Numbered from the stretch's first letter, positions 37,690 through 49,524 are shown. The stretch: DNA of 64,000 bases from Sipunculus nudus (GCA_026874595.1 CM049314.1:51259812-51323811), one strand, 5' to 3'. Notes: a model not told the origin generated them from the sequence alone. Translations and numbers: made by a program.

Positions 37690-40170
37690 CCAATATTTAC
37701 GTTAACAGTGACAGATTAATAAAAACAGTGGCAAATTTAAGCACAGAATCATTTTGTACATACCACAGTCCCCTTCATAGTGAGAACAGTCTTCACACAG
37801 TGACCATAGTCCCACACACTGTGACCACAGTCCCCACACAATGATCACAGTTCCCTACAGTTATCACAGTCCCACACAATTACCACAGTCTCCCTCACAA
37901 TTACCACAGTCCCCCACAAGGTTACAATAGTCCCTCAGCACAGTCCCACACAATTATCACAGTCCCCTAAACAGTAACCAGAGTCCCTCAGTTAGCACAG
38001 CCCCCTACAGTTATCACAATCCCCCATGCAGTTATCAAAGTCACTCAGTTAGCACAGTTTTACACAGTTATCACAGTCCCCCACACAGTTATCATAGTCC
38101 TTCAATAACCACAGTCCCACACAATTATCACAGCCCCCATACAGTTACTATATATCCCCACACAGTAACCATGGTCCCTCAGCACAGTCCCCAACAGTTA
38201 TCACAATCACACACACAGTTATAGAACCTTAGCTAGCACAGTCTCACACAGTTATCACAATGCCCCACACAGTTATCATAATCCATCAATAAGCACAGTC
38301 CTACAAAGTTATCACAATACCCAACACAGTTATCATAGTCCCTCATACAGTTACCACAGTCCCCTATACAGTAACCAGGGTCCCCCAGTTAGCAGTCCCC
38401 CACAGTTATCACAATCCCCCACGCAGTTATCATAGTCACTCAGCACAGTCCTACACAGTTATCACAATACCCCACACAGTTATCATAGTCCCTCAGCACA
38501 GTCCCCCACAATCATCACAATCCCCCACAGAGTTACCAAAGTCTGTCATTTAGCACAGTCCACACAGTTATCACAATCCCCCACACAGTAACTATGGTCC
38601 CACAGCACAGTCCCCCATAGTTATCACTATCCCATCACAGTTTTCATTTACCATCATAGTCCATCAGTTAGCACAGTCCCCCACACAGTTACTACAGCCC
38701 CCCACAGTTAACACAGTCTGTTAACTATCCCCCATAGTTATCACTGTCCCCCACAGTTATTAAAGTCCCCAACTGTTGTCATTGTCCCCTACAGTTATCA
38801 TTGTCCCCCACAGTATTTATAGTCCCCCACAGTTATCATTTCCTCTGACAGTAATCATCATCCCCCACAGTTATCATTGTCCCCAGAGTTATCATAGTCC
38901 CCCAGAGTTATCACAGTCTCCCACAGTTATCATAGTCCCCCCAAATTATCACAGTCCCCAAAGGTATCATAGTCCCCTAAACTTATCATAGTCCCCCACA
39001 GTTATTTAAGTCCCCCACAGTTATTATAGTCCCCCCAATTATCAAGGTCCCCCATGGTAATCACTTCCCCCCACAGTTATCACAGGTCCCCCCAGTTATC
39101 AAAGTCTTCCACAGTTATCACAGTCCCCCAAGGTTATCATAGTTCCCCACAGTTATTAAAGTCCCCCATAGTTATCACTGTCTCCCACATTTATCATTGT
39201 TCCCCCCCCCCCACAAGTTATCATAGTCCCCCAAAGGTATCATAGTCCCCCAGAGTTATCACAATCCCCCAAAGGTATCATAGTCCCCTAGACTATTCCA
39301 CAGTTATCATAATCCCCCAGATTTATCATAGAACCTCACATTTATCACTGTCCCCCAAAGCTATCATAGTCCTCCATAGTTTTCATAGTCCCACACATTT
39401 ATCAAAGTCCCCCGCACAGTTACAACAGTCCCCAACAGTTAACACAGTCCCCCACAGTTATCATCATCCCCCAAAGTTATCATTGTCTACACAGTTATCA
39501 CTGTCCCCTACATTTATCACAGTCTCCCCCAGTTATCACAGTCCCCTCCCCCAGTTATCATTGTCCCACACAGTTATCATAGTCCCTCAAAGTTATCATA
39601 GTCCCCCACAGTTATCATAGTCCTCCACAGTTTTCATAGTCCATCACAGTTTTCATTGTCCCTGCAGTTATAGTCCCCCACAGTTATCATAGTCCCCCAC
39701 AGTTATCATAGTCTTCCACAGTTATCATAGTCTTCCACAGTTATCATAGTCCTCCACAGTTATCATAGTCCCCCCATAGTTATCGTAGTCCTCCACAGTT
39801 ATCATAAAACCCCACAGTTATCATAGTCCCTCACAGTTATCATAGTCCCCCACACTTATCATTGTCCTGCACAGATACCACTGTCCCCCATAGTTATCCT
39901 TGTCCCCCACAGTTGTCATAGTCCCCAACAGTAATCACAGTCCCCCACAGTTATCACAGTCCCCCATGTTATCACAGTCCCCCACAGTTATCATCGTCCC
40001 CTACAGTTATATTGTCCCCACAGTTATCATTGTCCCCACAGTTATCATAGTCCCCCTCTGACAGTTAACACAGTCCCCCACAGTTATCATTGTCCCCCAC
40101 AGTTATCTGGGTATCTATCTATTCAATGGACCATAAGTGTGATTGTGTCCCCCACAGTTTTCATTGTCCC
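37690..40170 (+). repeat. 19-bp C-rich minisatellite
   Basis: Over a hundred units follow the consensus CAGTTATCATAGTCCCCCA (19 bases), diverged at the left (37740-38700) and regular between about 39550 and 39850. The CCCCCACA core is shared with the adjacent 28-bp satellite and has the same strand bias. The array ends about 75 bases before the arrestin exon. Confidence 0.95.
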
Positions 40171-40247
40171 CACACTTTTAGTTTAACTTGGAGCAACCTG
40201 TAATGTGCTGGCCTTTTGTATTACATGTTTTATTTTTGTTATTGCAG

Positions 40248-40383
40248 AAATTCTGTTCGTTTGGCTATTCGAAAGTTAACATATGCTCCAGAGGAACCTG
40301 CTCCTCAGCCAAGTGCAGAAGTCACAAAGGAGTTCATGATGAGTCCAGGAAACCTACGTCTAGAAGCATCACTGGACAAAGAG
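40248..40383 (+). CDS. Arrestin exon (N-domain), 136 bp
   Basis: A strong acceptor (TATTTTTGTTATTGCAG) and donor (GTGAGT) bound the exon. It completes the split Arg codon and then encodes 45 residues beginning [20 protein letters not shown] and ending [12 protein letters not shown]. The motifs NSVRL-IRK--YAP, PQPSAE and LEASLDKE are strongly conserved in arrestins (roughly residues 160-205 of beta-arrestins), on the N-domain side of the receptor-binding face. It ends in phase 0. No frameshift or stop is present, so the gene looks functional here. It is separated from the previous exon by a 17.3-kb repeat-filled intron. Confidence 0.95.
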
Positions 40384-40654
40384 GTGAGTTGTCCGTGCTG
40401 ATACCACAGCTTTGTAGGGCCAGTGTTCAAGCCAGTCCACTGAAGGCATGCTAGGTGTAAACATTAAAGAGCTAGGTGTAAAGCATTAACAACCTGCAAA
40501 AGAAAGGATGGACAAAGAAAAGGACCTCTATTTTAGTCTGAATAGATCCATGGTGTTTTAATGCAATAAATGCCCAGTGGCAATGGTTGCAGAAGGTATC
40601 CCGCCTCATTATGCACCAGTAAAATTTTGTTTTTCATAAACAAGGATCCTTCTG
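40384..40654 (+). other. Arrestin intron, unique 5' part
   Basis: Unique sequence runs from the GTGAGT donor to the next repeat. GCTAGGTGTAAA occurs twice about 20 bases apart (near 40450 and 40470). Nothing else is seen. Confidence 0.7.
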
Positions 40655-41730
40655 TTTTTAGCTCAGCTGACTGTAAGTCATCTGAGCAATAGAGATCACC
40701 CTTTGTCCATCGTCCATCCGGCCGTCCGGCCATCCGGCGGTCTATCAGTTAACAGGGCACAAATCTTAACCCCTGGACCTGGAATCTTCTTACTTGATAT
40801 CCTGGGAGGGCCATGAAAATTCTCTTTCAAAACCTGGAATTAGGTCTCTGTTACCAATATTCTTCGAGCTATTGGACTCCGAAGTACCCCCCCAGAATAA
40901 TGGAAAATTCAGTACAAAAGCTCCTGTATCTGAACAACTAATGTATTGATAACTATGATTTTTTGCATCGATATTGGTATTGGAATGTTTCATCAGTTTC
41001 TGCAGATTGGTGGCACCACCTGTTTTTTTTTCCATTTTTACGATTTTTTTCTCTATTTTTAAGACCTCTCAAGATGTGGTCATCTGTTAACAGGGCACAA
41101 ATCCTAAGAGCTCTGGACCTAAAATCTTCTCTCTTGACATGCAGGGAGGACCATGAAAAGTGTCTGTGGAAACCTGGAATAAGGTCTCTGTTACCCATAT
41201 TCTTCGAGCTATGGGGCTCTGAAGTCCCCCCAAAATAATGGAAAATTTGATACAAAAGCTCATGTATCTGAACAACTTATGCATTGATAATCATGATTTT
41301 TGCATGGATATTGGCCATGGAGTGTTTCGTCACTTTCTGCAGACCGGTGGCACCACCTGTATTTTTTCCATTTTTTACAAATTTTTTTCTTTATTTAGAG
41401 ACCTCTTAAGATGCGGTCATTTGTTAATAGGTCACAGATCCTAAGGACTGGATCTAGAATCTTCTCTCTTGATATGCAGGAAGGCCCATGAAAAGTCTCT
41501 GTGGAAACCTGGAATAAGGTCTCTGTTACCCACATTCTTCAAGCTATGGGGCTCCGAAGTACTCCCTAAGAATAATGGAAAATCTGATACAAAAGCTCAA
41601 GTATCTGAACAACTAATGCATTGATCACCATGATTCTTTGCATAGATATTGATCATGGAGTGTTTCATCAGTTTCTGCAGACTGGTGGCACCACCTGTAT
41701 TTTTTTTATTTTTTACGATTTTTTAGGGCC
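40655..41730 (+). mobile_element. Family 2 element with ~335-bp tandem modules
   Basis: The 5' end TTTTTAGCTCAGCTGACTGT is followed by AAGTCATCTGAGC and a CCGTCCGG-rich block. Three modules follow at about 335-base spacing. Each contains GTTAACAGGGCACAAATC, a GGAAACCTGGAATTAGGTCT-like block, ATAATGGAAAA, and a closing GGTGGCACCACCTG palindrome (41008, 41347, 41685). It is interrupted at 41731. Confidence 0.65.
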
Positions 41731-43385
41731 CCACTTGAAAAGCGGGTGCCCTATAGTAATTGACCTGTCCGTCTGTTTGTCTGTCCGTCCGTCTGTCCGT
41801 CCATCGTCTTGCAGTCCGTCCGTCCGTTCACAAATTCTTTTCTGGATGATAACTCCAGTTAGGATTGACAAATTGAGTTCAAACCTGAAATATTTATTAA
41901 CCATCAATTATGGAAGATCCCTATCGATTTTGGGGTCCAGAGGTCAAAGGTCAAAAAAGTTATTCACAGTTTGGTGTTAAATTTTAGGTCCCTCTTTTAG
42001 CAGGGCAGGAATCATAATTGTAACCATAATTGTTTGTTCCATCTTAACAGTAGGACAGGTCCTCTTGTCAACAGCAACAAGGCATGAAATATGGTCATAG
42101 TCAGCCATTTTTCTGTAAGTTATTTGGTAAAAACCATTACTGAACACCTAGTAAGGTTGCACTCTCTTAGCAAATATGCATGCGAAAGGACACACATTGT
42201 TAACACAATAACTCATAAAAAGTATTTCATGTAAGGTCCCCAGACTCTTCGCAGTGATGGACCTTTTGATGAACTACATCATGTTTGGAGATGGATGACC
42301 TTGATGGATTTTCAAGGTCACAGAGGTGATAATGCTAAAATGATGTTAACCAAATAGCTCGCAAACAATTTGACTAACACTCACTGAACTTGCACCAGTA
42401 ATGTTTGTTATGAAGGGCTAGGTCAAGTTCGAAGATGGATGACCTTGACAGAGGCGATAATTCCCAATTTATGTTAATGCAGTAACCCCCAAAGAATTTG
42501 ATGATCAAATTCCTTTCTGCATAATAACTCCCCTAACATATGATGGATAGGATTCAAACATGAGATGTATCACCCATGGCCTTAGGGAGAAGCTTATTGA
42601 TATTTGGGTCAGAAGGAAAAAAAAAAGTAATACACAGTTTGGTGTTCAGTTGCTGGTGTCTCCTTCAGCAGGCCAGAAATGGATGAATCTTTTTCGAATC
42701 ACTCGTGTACAGCAGCATTACATTTTCACAGCATATTTTGTACAGACAATTTGAAGATTCCCCAGAAAAGGAAACACTAGCCCAATGCACAAGTGGCTCT
42801 CATTTAGACCATGTTTGGACAAATCTATCTCCACTTCCAACATCTTAAGGAATTTGGACCTATTATAGAATTTGGACCATCAACAAATTTACATTGATAT
42901 TCATATATAGCCATTCTACACATCACAGCGCATCTGTAGACCCAAGCCCAAGAACAGCTGAATCTCAGTTCAAGAGAATGACCATTTTATCACTACTAAC
43001 CAACAGCTGACTCTCTCTTATACTACAAGGGTCATGTACAGACTCAAGCCTCACATATAATAAGGCCAATTCAACATACAAATACTGGAAAAATATTTGA
43101 CACAGCTCAGCCAAGACTTCAACCAAGAATAATTGGCACAGGTAATACAGAAATACAGAAACTAAAAATGCATGCAGTTCTTTTATATCATTATTTTGAT
43201 AGCTTTGAACATTTTCACTTTACCATATCTTTTCTTCCAGTTTATACATGTCAGTTATTCTTTACAGGTTCTTTTAATTTTCAAATATCACTCTTTCAGC
43301 CCATGCTACCAAAGTACACCAAATTCACAGTACTTCAATTTATAATGACTGCATCTTTTGCGGGGCCCTTACTGACCTGTCAGTT
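41731..43385 (+). mobile_element. GGGCCCC-ended repeat element nested in family 2
   Basis: It begins AGGGCCCCACTTGAAAAG then CGGGTGCCCTATAGTAAT and ends GCGGGGCCCTTACTGACC. The inverted GGGCCCC/GGGGCCC ends interrupt a T-rich stretch of the surrounding family 2 module. A GTCCGTCCGTCTGTCC block follows the start. Internal units contain GATGGATGACCTTGA twice (about 42290 and 42432). No coding capacity is supported. Confidence 0.55.
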
Positions 43386-44032
43386 TTCTAATTTTTCTCT
43401 ATTTTTGAGACCTTAAAAGATGAGGTCGTCTGTTAACAGGGCACAAATCATAACAACTGGACCCAGAATCTTCTCTCTATATATGCAGGGAGATCAAAGA
43501 AAAGTCTCCTTGGAAACCAAAAATTAGGTCTCTGTTACCCATATTCTTCAAGCTATGGGGCTCCTAAGTAACCCCAAAATAATGGAAAATTTGAAACAAA
43601 AGATCCAGTATCTGAACAAATAATGCATTGGTAACAATGATTTTTTGCATGGATATTGGTCATGGAATGTTTCATGACTTTTTGCAGACAGGTGGTGCCA
43701 CCTGTTTTTTTCTCTATTTTTTGAGACCTTAAAAGATGCGGTCATATGTTAACAGGGCACATAATGTAACCACTGGACCTAGAATCTTCTGTCAAGACAT
43801 CCAGGGAGGCCCATTAAAAGTCTCCTTAGAAACCTGGAATTACGTCTCTGTTACCCATATTCTTCGAGCTATAGTGATTTGAAGTACCCCCAAGAACAAC
43901 TAAAATCTTGATACAAAAGCTCTAGTATCTCAACAAATGGTTCATTGATTGCCATTATATTCTGCATGCATATTCATCATGGAGTGTTTCATCAATTCCT
44001 GCTGACTTGTGGCGCCACCTGTATTTTTTCAA
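43386..44032 (+). mobile_element. Family 2 modules continuing after the insertion
   Basis: Two more modules (from about 43400 and 43720) continue the 41058-41730 series, again with AACAGGGCAC and closing GGTGGTGCCACCTG (43690) and GTGGCGCCACCTG (44009). Confidence 0.6.
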
Positions 44033-45690
44033 TTTTTAGCTCAGCTGACTATAAGTCATCGTAGCTATAGTCATGGTCCATTGTCCGTCGTCCGTCCGTC
44101 TGGATGTCCGTCCGTAAGACTGGCACATTTTTTCACACCATTGGACCTACGAATCTGAAATTTGCCATACATTTAGATGTCCCAAAAATCCCCTACCATG
44201 CCGAAAATTGGGTCAATAGGACTTCGTTCCTTCAAGATATTAAGAAAAAACCTCAATTTTTTATTAGAAATCTATTTTCACACTTCAGGACTGCCTAATA
44301 TCAAAACCACTCATCTGGTTTTCTTCATATTTACCATAAATATTCCTCTATATAGTTCCTATGTACATGCCAGAAATTAAGTCAGTATTATTTAATTTAA
44401 AAAAGTTATGGGCCCAAACATAATGGACTTTGTAAAAAAATCAGGAAAGATATTTGGTCACTTAAGACCAAAAGTGTTAAAGGTTGGGACTTTTTTTCAG
44501 TAATACAACTTTAATTGATCAAAATTTAATTGTATACCAAAAATTAGATCAAAATCTGTTAAATTTTTTTAAATATTGGCACAAATATAAAATTGGTACC
44601 TTAAATTTTTCCCAGGTTTGACCATTGCAGGTTTTTTTCCTGTAAGTACTGTGGACTTAATTTTCACAGCAATGTTTTTGTTAGCATTTTGTCTGTTAAC
44701 ACCAAAAATGTGAAACCAGTTGATCAAAAACTGTAGATTTTATTCAAGTTTTCAAGCACCATGTCACATATTGTTTACATCAAGCTAGTGTTATGCAGTT
44801 TGCTAGAGCTCAGCTACCCAGCTTCAGCTCTAAGTTCCTTAAATTTGGCATACAGTTAGATGTCTCCAAAATCCCCTACCATGCCAAGAATTTGATCACT
44901 AGGACTTAATTCATTCGAAATATTAATGAAAAACTTCATTTTTCCATTAAAAACCCATTGTTACACTGTAGGACTGCCTAATATCAAAACCACTGATCTG
45001 ACTTCGATCATATATTATATACATATTTTTCTATACATTCGCTATGCACTTGCCAGAAATGATGTCAGTATTGCGTAATTGTTTTAAGTTATGGGCCCAA
45101 ACATAATGCACCTTTTAAAAAATCAAGAAATATATTTACTCCCCTAACAAGAGGATTGCTAAAGCTAGAGATTTTTTGTCAGGGATGTAATATTGTTTAA
45201 TCAAGATTCAATTGAAAACCAAAAATTAGTTCTGAATTTTTCAAATTTTCAAGTTATTAGTATAAATATAAAATTAGTACTTTAAATTTTGCCCAACTTT
45301 GACGATGGCACGTTTGTTTTCCTGAGAGCACTGTTGATATAATTTTCATATCATGCACGCATAAGGATTTCATCTTTGTAGTTTAGAAAGCGGAAAGAAA
45401 TTGACCAAATATTGTAGCTTTTATTAATGTTTATATGAGACCATGTCAGACCCAGGCTTAATCCAGCCCCTCTTCAGTCACCTGTATGTTTACCTTGTTG
45501 ACCTTTCATCAGATTATGCATGCTTGAGCGAAGCATACACTGGGGCAGCCAGGCAGCTAATGCCCAGCCACAGTTGATCCAGGTGTCCAACCAAACTCAT
45601 CTACCGTAATGTCTACTTGAATTCGTACAGGAAAAAATAATTATTTTTCTCAGTGTGTGAATTATTATATGTAGGCCTTGTTTCTAATGT
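44033..45690 (+). mobile_element. Family 2-type 5' end with ~680-bp internal duplication
   Basis: It begins TTTTTAGCTCAGCTGACTAT and a GTCCGTCGTCCGTCC block. Positions about 44165-44780 and 44843-45480 are two diverged copies of the same sequence. They share TAGATGTC(C/T)C(A/C)AAAATCCCC, AGGACTGCCTAATATCAAAA and AGTTATGGGCCCAAACATAA at a spacing of about 680 bases. No protein is supported. Confidence 0.6.
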
Positions 45691-46110
45691 TTTACACATT
45701 TTTTTCTCTATTTTTAGACCTTCAGATGAAGCAGTCCGTCTGTTAACTTGAGGGCATAAATTGTTACCATTAGACCTGGAAACTTCGGACAGTGCTTCTA
45801 GGAAGGTCCTAGGCAATTCTCCATGAAAACTGAAATTAGGTCATAGTGACCTATATTTTGCAAACTTCAGACTGAAAACCTGATTTTGAGCACCCAGTCA
45901 GTCAGATGGGGCACAAATTATATCATCTAGGCTTATAATCTTCTAATGTTACACCTATGGAGGTCCATAAAAAATCTGCTTGGGCACCTGAAATTAGGTC
46001 ACTATTACCTAAATCCTCTGAGCTATGGGGCTTGAAATACCCCCCAGAATAAAAAAAAAATTAACACAAAAGCTTCAGTATCTGAATAACTAATGCATTG
46101 ATTACCTGTA
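45691..46110 (+). repeat. Family 2 module fragments
   Basis: CTATTTTTAGACCTTCAGAT and later AGTATCTGAATAACTAATGC are the edges of diverged modules like those at 41050-41650. Confidence 0.55.
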
Positions 46111-46300
46111 TTTTAGCTCAGCTGACCATAGGTCATCCGAGCTTTAGCAATCACCCTTTGTCTGTCTGTCTGTCCATCTGTCAGTCCATTTACATGGCAA
46201 CAATTGTAACCGGTTGACCTAATGGCTGCAAAACAAAAAATTTGATCATCTCAAATCCTCAATGTACATCATTCATTGAAATTTTATTTTTTAGTTAATC
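46111..46300 (+). mobile_element. Family 2 5' end fragment
   Basis: TTTTAGCTCAGCTGACCATA is followed by GGTCATCCGAGC and a GTCTGTCTGTCC block. The similarity ends near 46230-46300. Confidence 0.55.
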
Positions 46301-46587
46301 TTCCCTCTTGTGGAAAATAGAAGTAAAATTATGAGAATTAACCCACTGAACAGTTATCTGGAAGGAAGCTTCATAATAGGGTATCTATCTATTCAGTGGT
46401 CTAGTCATGTGATTAATCTTACCCTTGGCCTTGTTTATGGACTGATGACAGGGAATATAAAACTGTATTCGCTATTGCATTAGCAGTCAACAAAATTTTA
46501 ATGGAACTTTATGTACTTTGTTACAACCATGTACAAGCAAATCTACCTGCATATGATTTACTTCAATAAAATTCTAGTGTATCCAGA
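46301..46587. other. Unassigned intronic sequence
   Basis: No gene is seen. GGGTATCTATCTATTCAGTG at about 46379 nearly repeats GGGTATCTATCTATTCAATG at about 40112, which lies inside the 19-bp minisatellite. Confidence 0.5.
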
Positions 46588-46593
46588 TTTATT
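46588..46593 (-). terminator. AATAAA polyadenylation signal
   Basis: TTTATT on + reads AATAAA on minus, about 45 bases after the stop codon of the Cys-rich domain frame. The position fits a short 3' untranslated region. Confidence 0.45.
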
Positions 46594-46635
46594 CAGCGTG
46601 TTCTGAAGTTACTTGACTGGGAACTTTCCTGTTCA

Positions 46636-46950
46636 TCAGGTTGCCTTCAGGTGCTGGTCCCCGCAGGTACAGTGGATCATGCCGTTAATGAAGGCCATTT
46701 CCAGGGACGGTTTGTGCAGTATATACTCCTGCAACTTAGGGGTAGACGTAATGCAGCCATCAAAGCAGTCTGCAATGAGTTCATGCTCTTGGCAACAGTT
46801 AGACTCCAGGTCAGTTTGCATGACTGAGCACTGCCCACATTGGCACCATGGGGTGGTAGCCATTTTGGACCTGCCATCATGCACCTCTCTGGTGGCATTT
46901 TCCTCCTTGGAATCACTAAAATCTTCACAAGCCACCTCCTCCCTCTCTGG
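46636..46950 (-). pseudogene. P2X7-type C-terminal Cys-rich domain, partial gene or exon
   Basis: The minus-strand frame is open for 105 codons including the stop. It contains TPWCQCGQCSVM, then TDLESNCCQE, then CFDGCITSTPKLQE and ILHKPSLEMAFI. This order (WCxCGxC, ...xCC, GCIT, a hydrophobic LxxxL segment) matches the cytosolic zinc-binding Cys-rich domain at the C terminus of P2X7 receptors. In many invertebrates that domain also occurs alone or fused to other domains, often next to transposons. The match ends after MAFING, so the second half (with its conserved Arg/Tyr and final Cys-Trp-Arg part) is missing and a stop follows. TAATAA lies just upstream, so there is no credible full-length start. 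It may be one exon (AACCAG at its upstream edge could be an acceptor) or a truncated copy. It lies antisense within the arrestin intron. Confidence 0.65.
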
Positions 46951-47261
46951 TTATTACAGATTTTTGTTTAGGCCCACTTCATCAAAGTGACAAGCCATAG
47001 TTTTTCTTCTTGAACACTGTTTTCACCTCGGATCTTGACACATTGAGCAACTGCTGAACATGTTGTTTACTCGTACATGTTAACCTGGAATCAAGACTGT
47101 ACAACACTTCTGGCAAGCAATAGTTGCTCCCAATTGGTTCTGTCCGAACGGGTAAATCATGTGATAAAATAATTCAGTATACTACTTTATTGTGTTATTT
47201 CTACTGAATATGCATCTTTTGTTTATGAGTAATACATAAAGCTCAGTTAATTTTGTTATTA
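46951..47261. other. Unassigned spacer
   Basis: No supported feature lies between the Cys-rich domain fragment and the LINE fragment. Confidence 0.5.
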
Positions 47262-47735
47262 TGACCAAAACCGGTACCCTTTAAAGTCACTTGGAACTTG
47301 AGCAGTAGTAATTGACAGGTTTATTATATGCGTGACAGGTTTCTGAATTTCAGTTGCACCATCTTTGATAAATTTGGCTGGTAGTTCATCCATCCCTGTA
47401 CTCTTAGTACCATTCAAATTTTGTAATAATTTCCCAACATATTCTTCTGCCACAGTATGATGATTAAATTCATTTTCTCTCACCCCCTTCGTCTTATAAA
47501 ATTCTTCTACTTTATTATACGAAAAATCCAAGGTGCATCAAGGAGTTTATCTACCAATTGTGATGCCACATTAGTAAAAAATCATTGAAACTTTCTGTCT
47601 GTCAGAACGTACTTCATTATCAATTTCTAAGCCTATTTTACCAGAATTTTTACTCTTCCTTGAATATCCAAGAGATTATAGAGTTTTCCATAATAACCTT
47701 CCATCACCTCTGTGTTATTTATTTGATTTGTCAAG
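47262..47735 (-). pseudogene. LINE ORF2 fragment: pre-RT and RT N-terminal region
   Basis: Minus-strand translation gives, with frame changes, SLGYSRKSKNSGKIGLEID, then VEEFYKTKGVRENEF, then LLQNLNGTKSTGMDELPAKF, IKDGATEI and PVTHIINLSITTAQVPSDFK. This is the classic start of the RT domain of CR1-like LINEs (the KSTGxDxLPAKF..DGA block). The frame is interrupted upstream by several stops and a frameshift. The match stops abruptly after VPSDFK, before the catalytic YADD region, so the copy is dead and truncated at both sides. The upstream part of the same ORF continues beyond the inserted transposon (49525-49835). Confidence 0.8.
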
Positions 47736-47737
47736 TA

Positions 47738-49522
47738 CCATAAAAAACCGCCTATAGGTCGAGAAATTTGTTCCAAAAAAATTATTTGAAGAGAGGGGAG
47801 TCGACTTATGTGCGGGTCTAAGCTTGAGAGGCCAAATTTTGTATGAACTTAGTCAAACTACCGGTCTGAATGTCTTGATTGATCGACAACTAGATATCCG
47901 TTTCCAGGGAAGTCAGATACGAAAAACCCCCTTTCAGTCCAAAAATACTGTCTTATTAGGTTTCCGAACAATATTTTTTGTTAAGTTTGACCATTTACGC
48001 TGTTCATTCATTTAGATAATGCAGTATATTAAAATGTTTGCAATTTACATGGTTTGCTGACAACCAGGAAATGCCCTGCTTCTAGCTATAATGGGCTTTA
48101 TTCACGAGCGATTAAGTACAAGGGCAAGAGGCACGAGTATTGTGTAATCAATTGGGATTTTATCCAGGGCATCGGCTCCTGTGTATTTTACATCCAATTA
48201 TGTTACAGAATTACTCCACAAAAGCATTTGGTGCTTGCGTAAGCTAGCAAACATGTAAACAGTAAAAGCCCGTGGGGCCTGGTATCTGAACTACAGACAG
48301 GTGACAAAAGGCTGATAACAGCACCGATTAGCGCTCACTCGGTACAGGGGTGGCTGCCTGTCGCAAGAAGCCCCAAACTAGGTCACGCAGTTCACCCGTG
48401 TACTTACATGCGGAGGGAAATTATCACTCTGTTCGGAAGTTCCTATTTAAAAATTATCCCAAATCGTGGTGAATGACTGTGACCCTGAGCAAAGCTCGGG
48501 GAAAAAATAGGCCAAAGTGTAACCTGACATTGATATCGCAATGAACAAAAGAACACAAAACCTGCAAGACTTGGTCAAAATCAGTTCTCAACAGAATGTG
48601 TAATACATGATTCACTCACGAAAACTTTCATCAAAAAGATAGGAAAACGGAGTTTGATCAAAGAACGACAGACGTGTTGTCCGCGTGTAGCCCTGGCTTC
48701 CGTGCTCTCTCCCTGCGGTTCGCAATGCTGGATACCTAAGCTGCATATAAGCAGTTATATCACATGTAATTGTTCATCAGTGCGTTGGTCTGTTGAGGCA
48801 AAGAAGACCAAAGTTAATTAAAACTTGAATACAACTGTCATTTACCGCCTTGTGTTTTCTCAGAATGTATAATTAAAATCTCTGAGAATAACATTACTGC
48901 CCTTGATCCACGGATATGACCAAGCTGAGGACAGACTGTCAGGTGGCCTTTTCATGTGACTCGCGTGGTCCAACTTCGTGCGTTCTTATCAATTTGGATT
49001 ATATAAAATGTAGAGAAGTCAGCAACAATCCTGGTTTATTAACACGCATAAATAGTCATGTTTTTATTGATATCTGACACAAACAATCATTAGAAGTTTA
49101 AAATCAATGAGCAATGATGGAAAGTATGAGAAATCCTTGGCTCTTCTATTATCGCCCACCTGCCGATTCTGGGTGTCAGACACCCAGAATCATGCACAAT
49201 ACTAAAAGTAATGACCTGTTATATTTATTAATCTTAGAATCTTTATGATGCCCAATAATATGTTAATAGATTGCACAACAAAACAAATGACAATTTTATA
49301 GTTAAAAAAAAAATTTGGAGTGGTATCAATGTCAAAAATGAGTGGCCAGTCATACAATTCACCTTTCCCCAGTGGCCTGTCATACTACTCTCGATGGTCA
49401 TGTATGCTGGTTCTGACCTGTTTTGACCCCCAGAATGGCTTGAAAAATTTTTACCTGATAATCACCCTGAAAATGTATACTCGGCCTTTATGCGAGATCG
49501 ACTTATATGCAAGTTTTTACGG
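47738..49522. mobile_element. TA-flanked TIR DNA transposon inside the LINE
   Basis: The left end CCATAAAAAACCGCCTATAG plus GTCGA is an imperfect inverted match to the right end TCGACTTATATGCAAG plus TTTTTACGG. A TA lies on each side (47736-47737 and 49523-49524). LINE coding sequence continues on both sides, which fixes the insertion limits independently. Length is 1785 bases. No transposase frame was recognised, so it is probably non-autonomous. The TA target suggests the Tc1/mariner group, but the superfamily is uncertain. Confidence 0.7.
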
Positions 49523-49524
49523 TA

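Noticed and set aside
41621-41980. 119-aa frame with Ser/Arg/Pro/Val repeats
   Set aside because: It is the translation of a GTCCGTCC-rich block at the start of a repeat element.
46613-46990. 125-aa plus-strand open frame
   Set aside because: It is antisense to the P2X7-type domain, which has a clear Cys pattern on the other strand.
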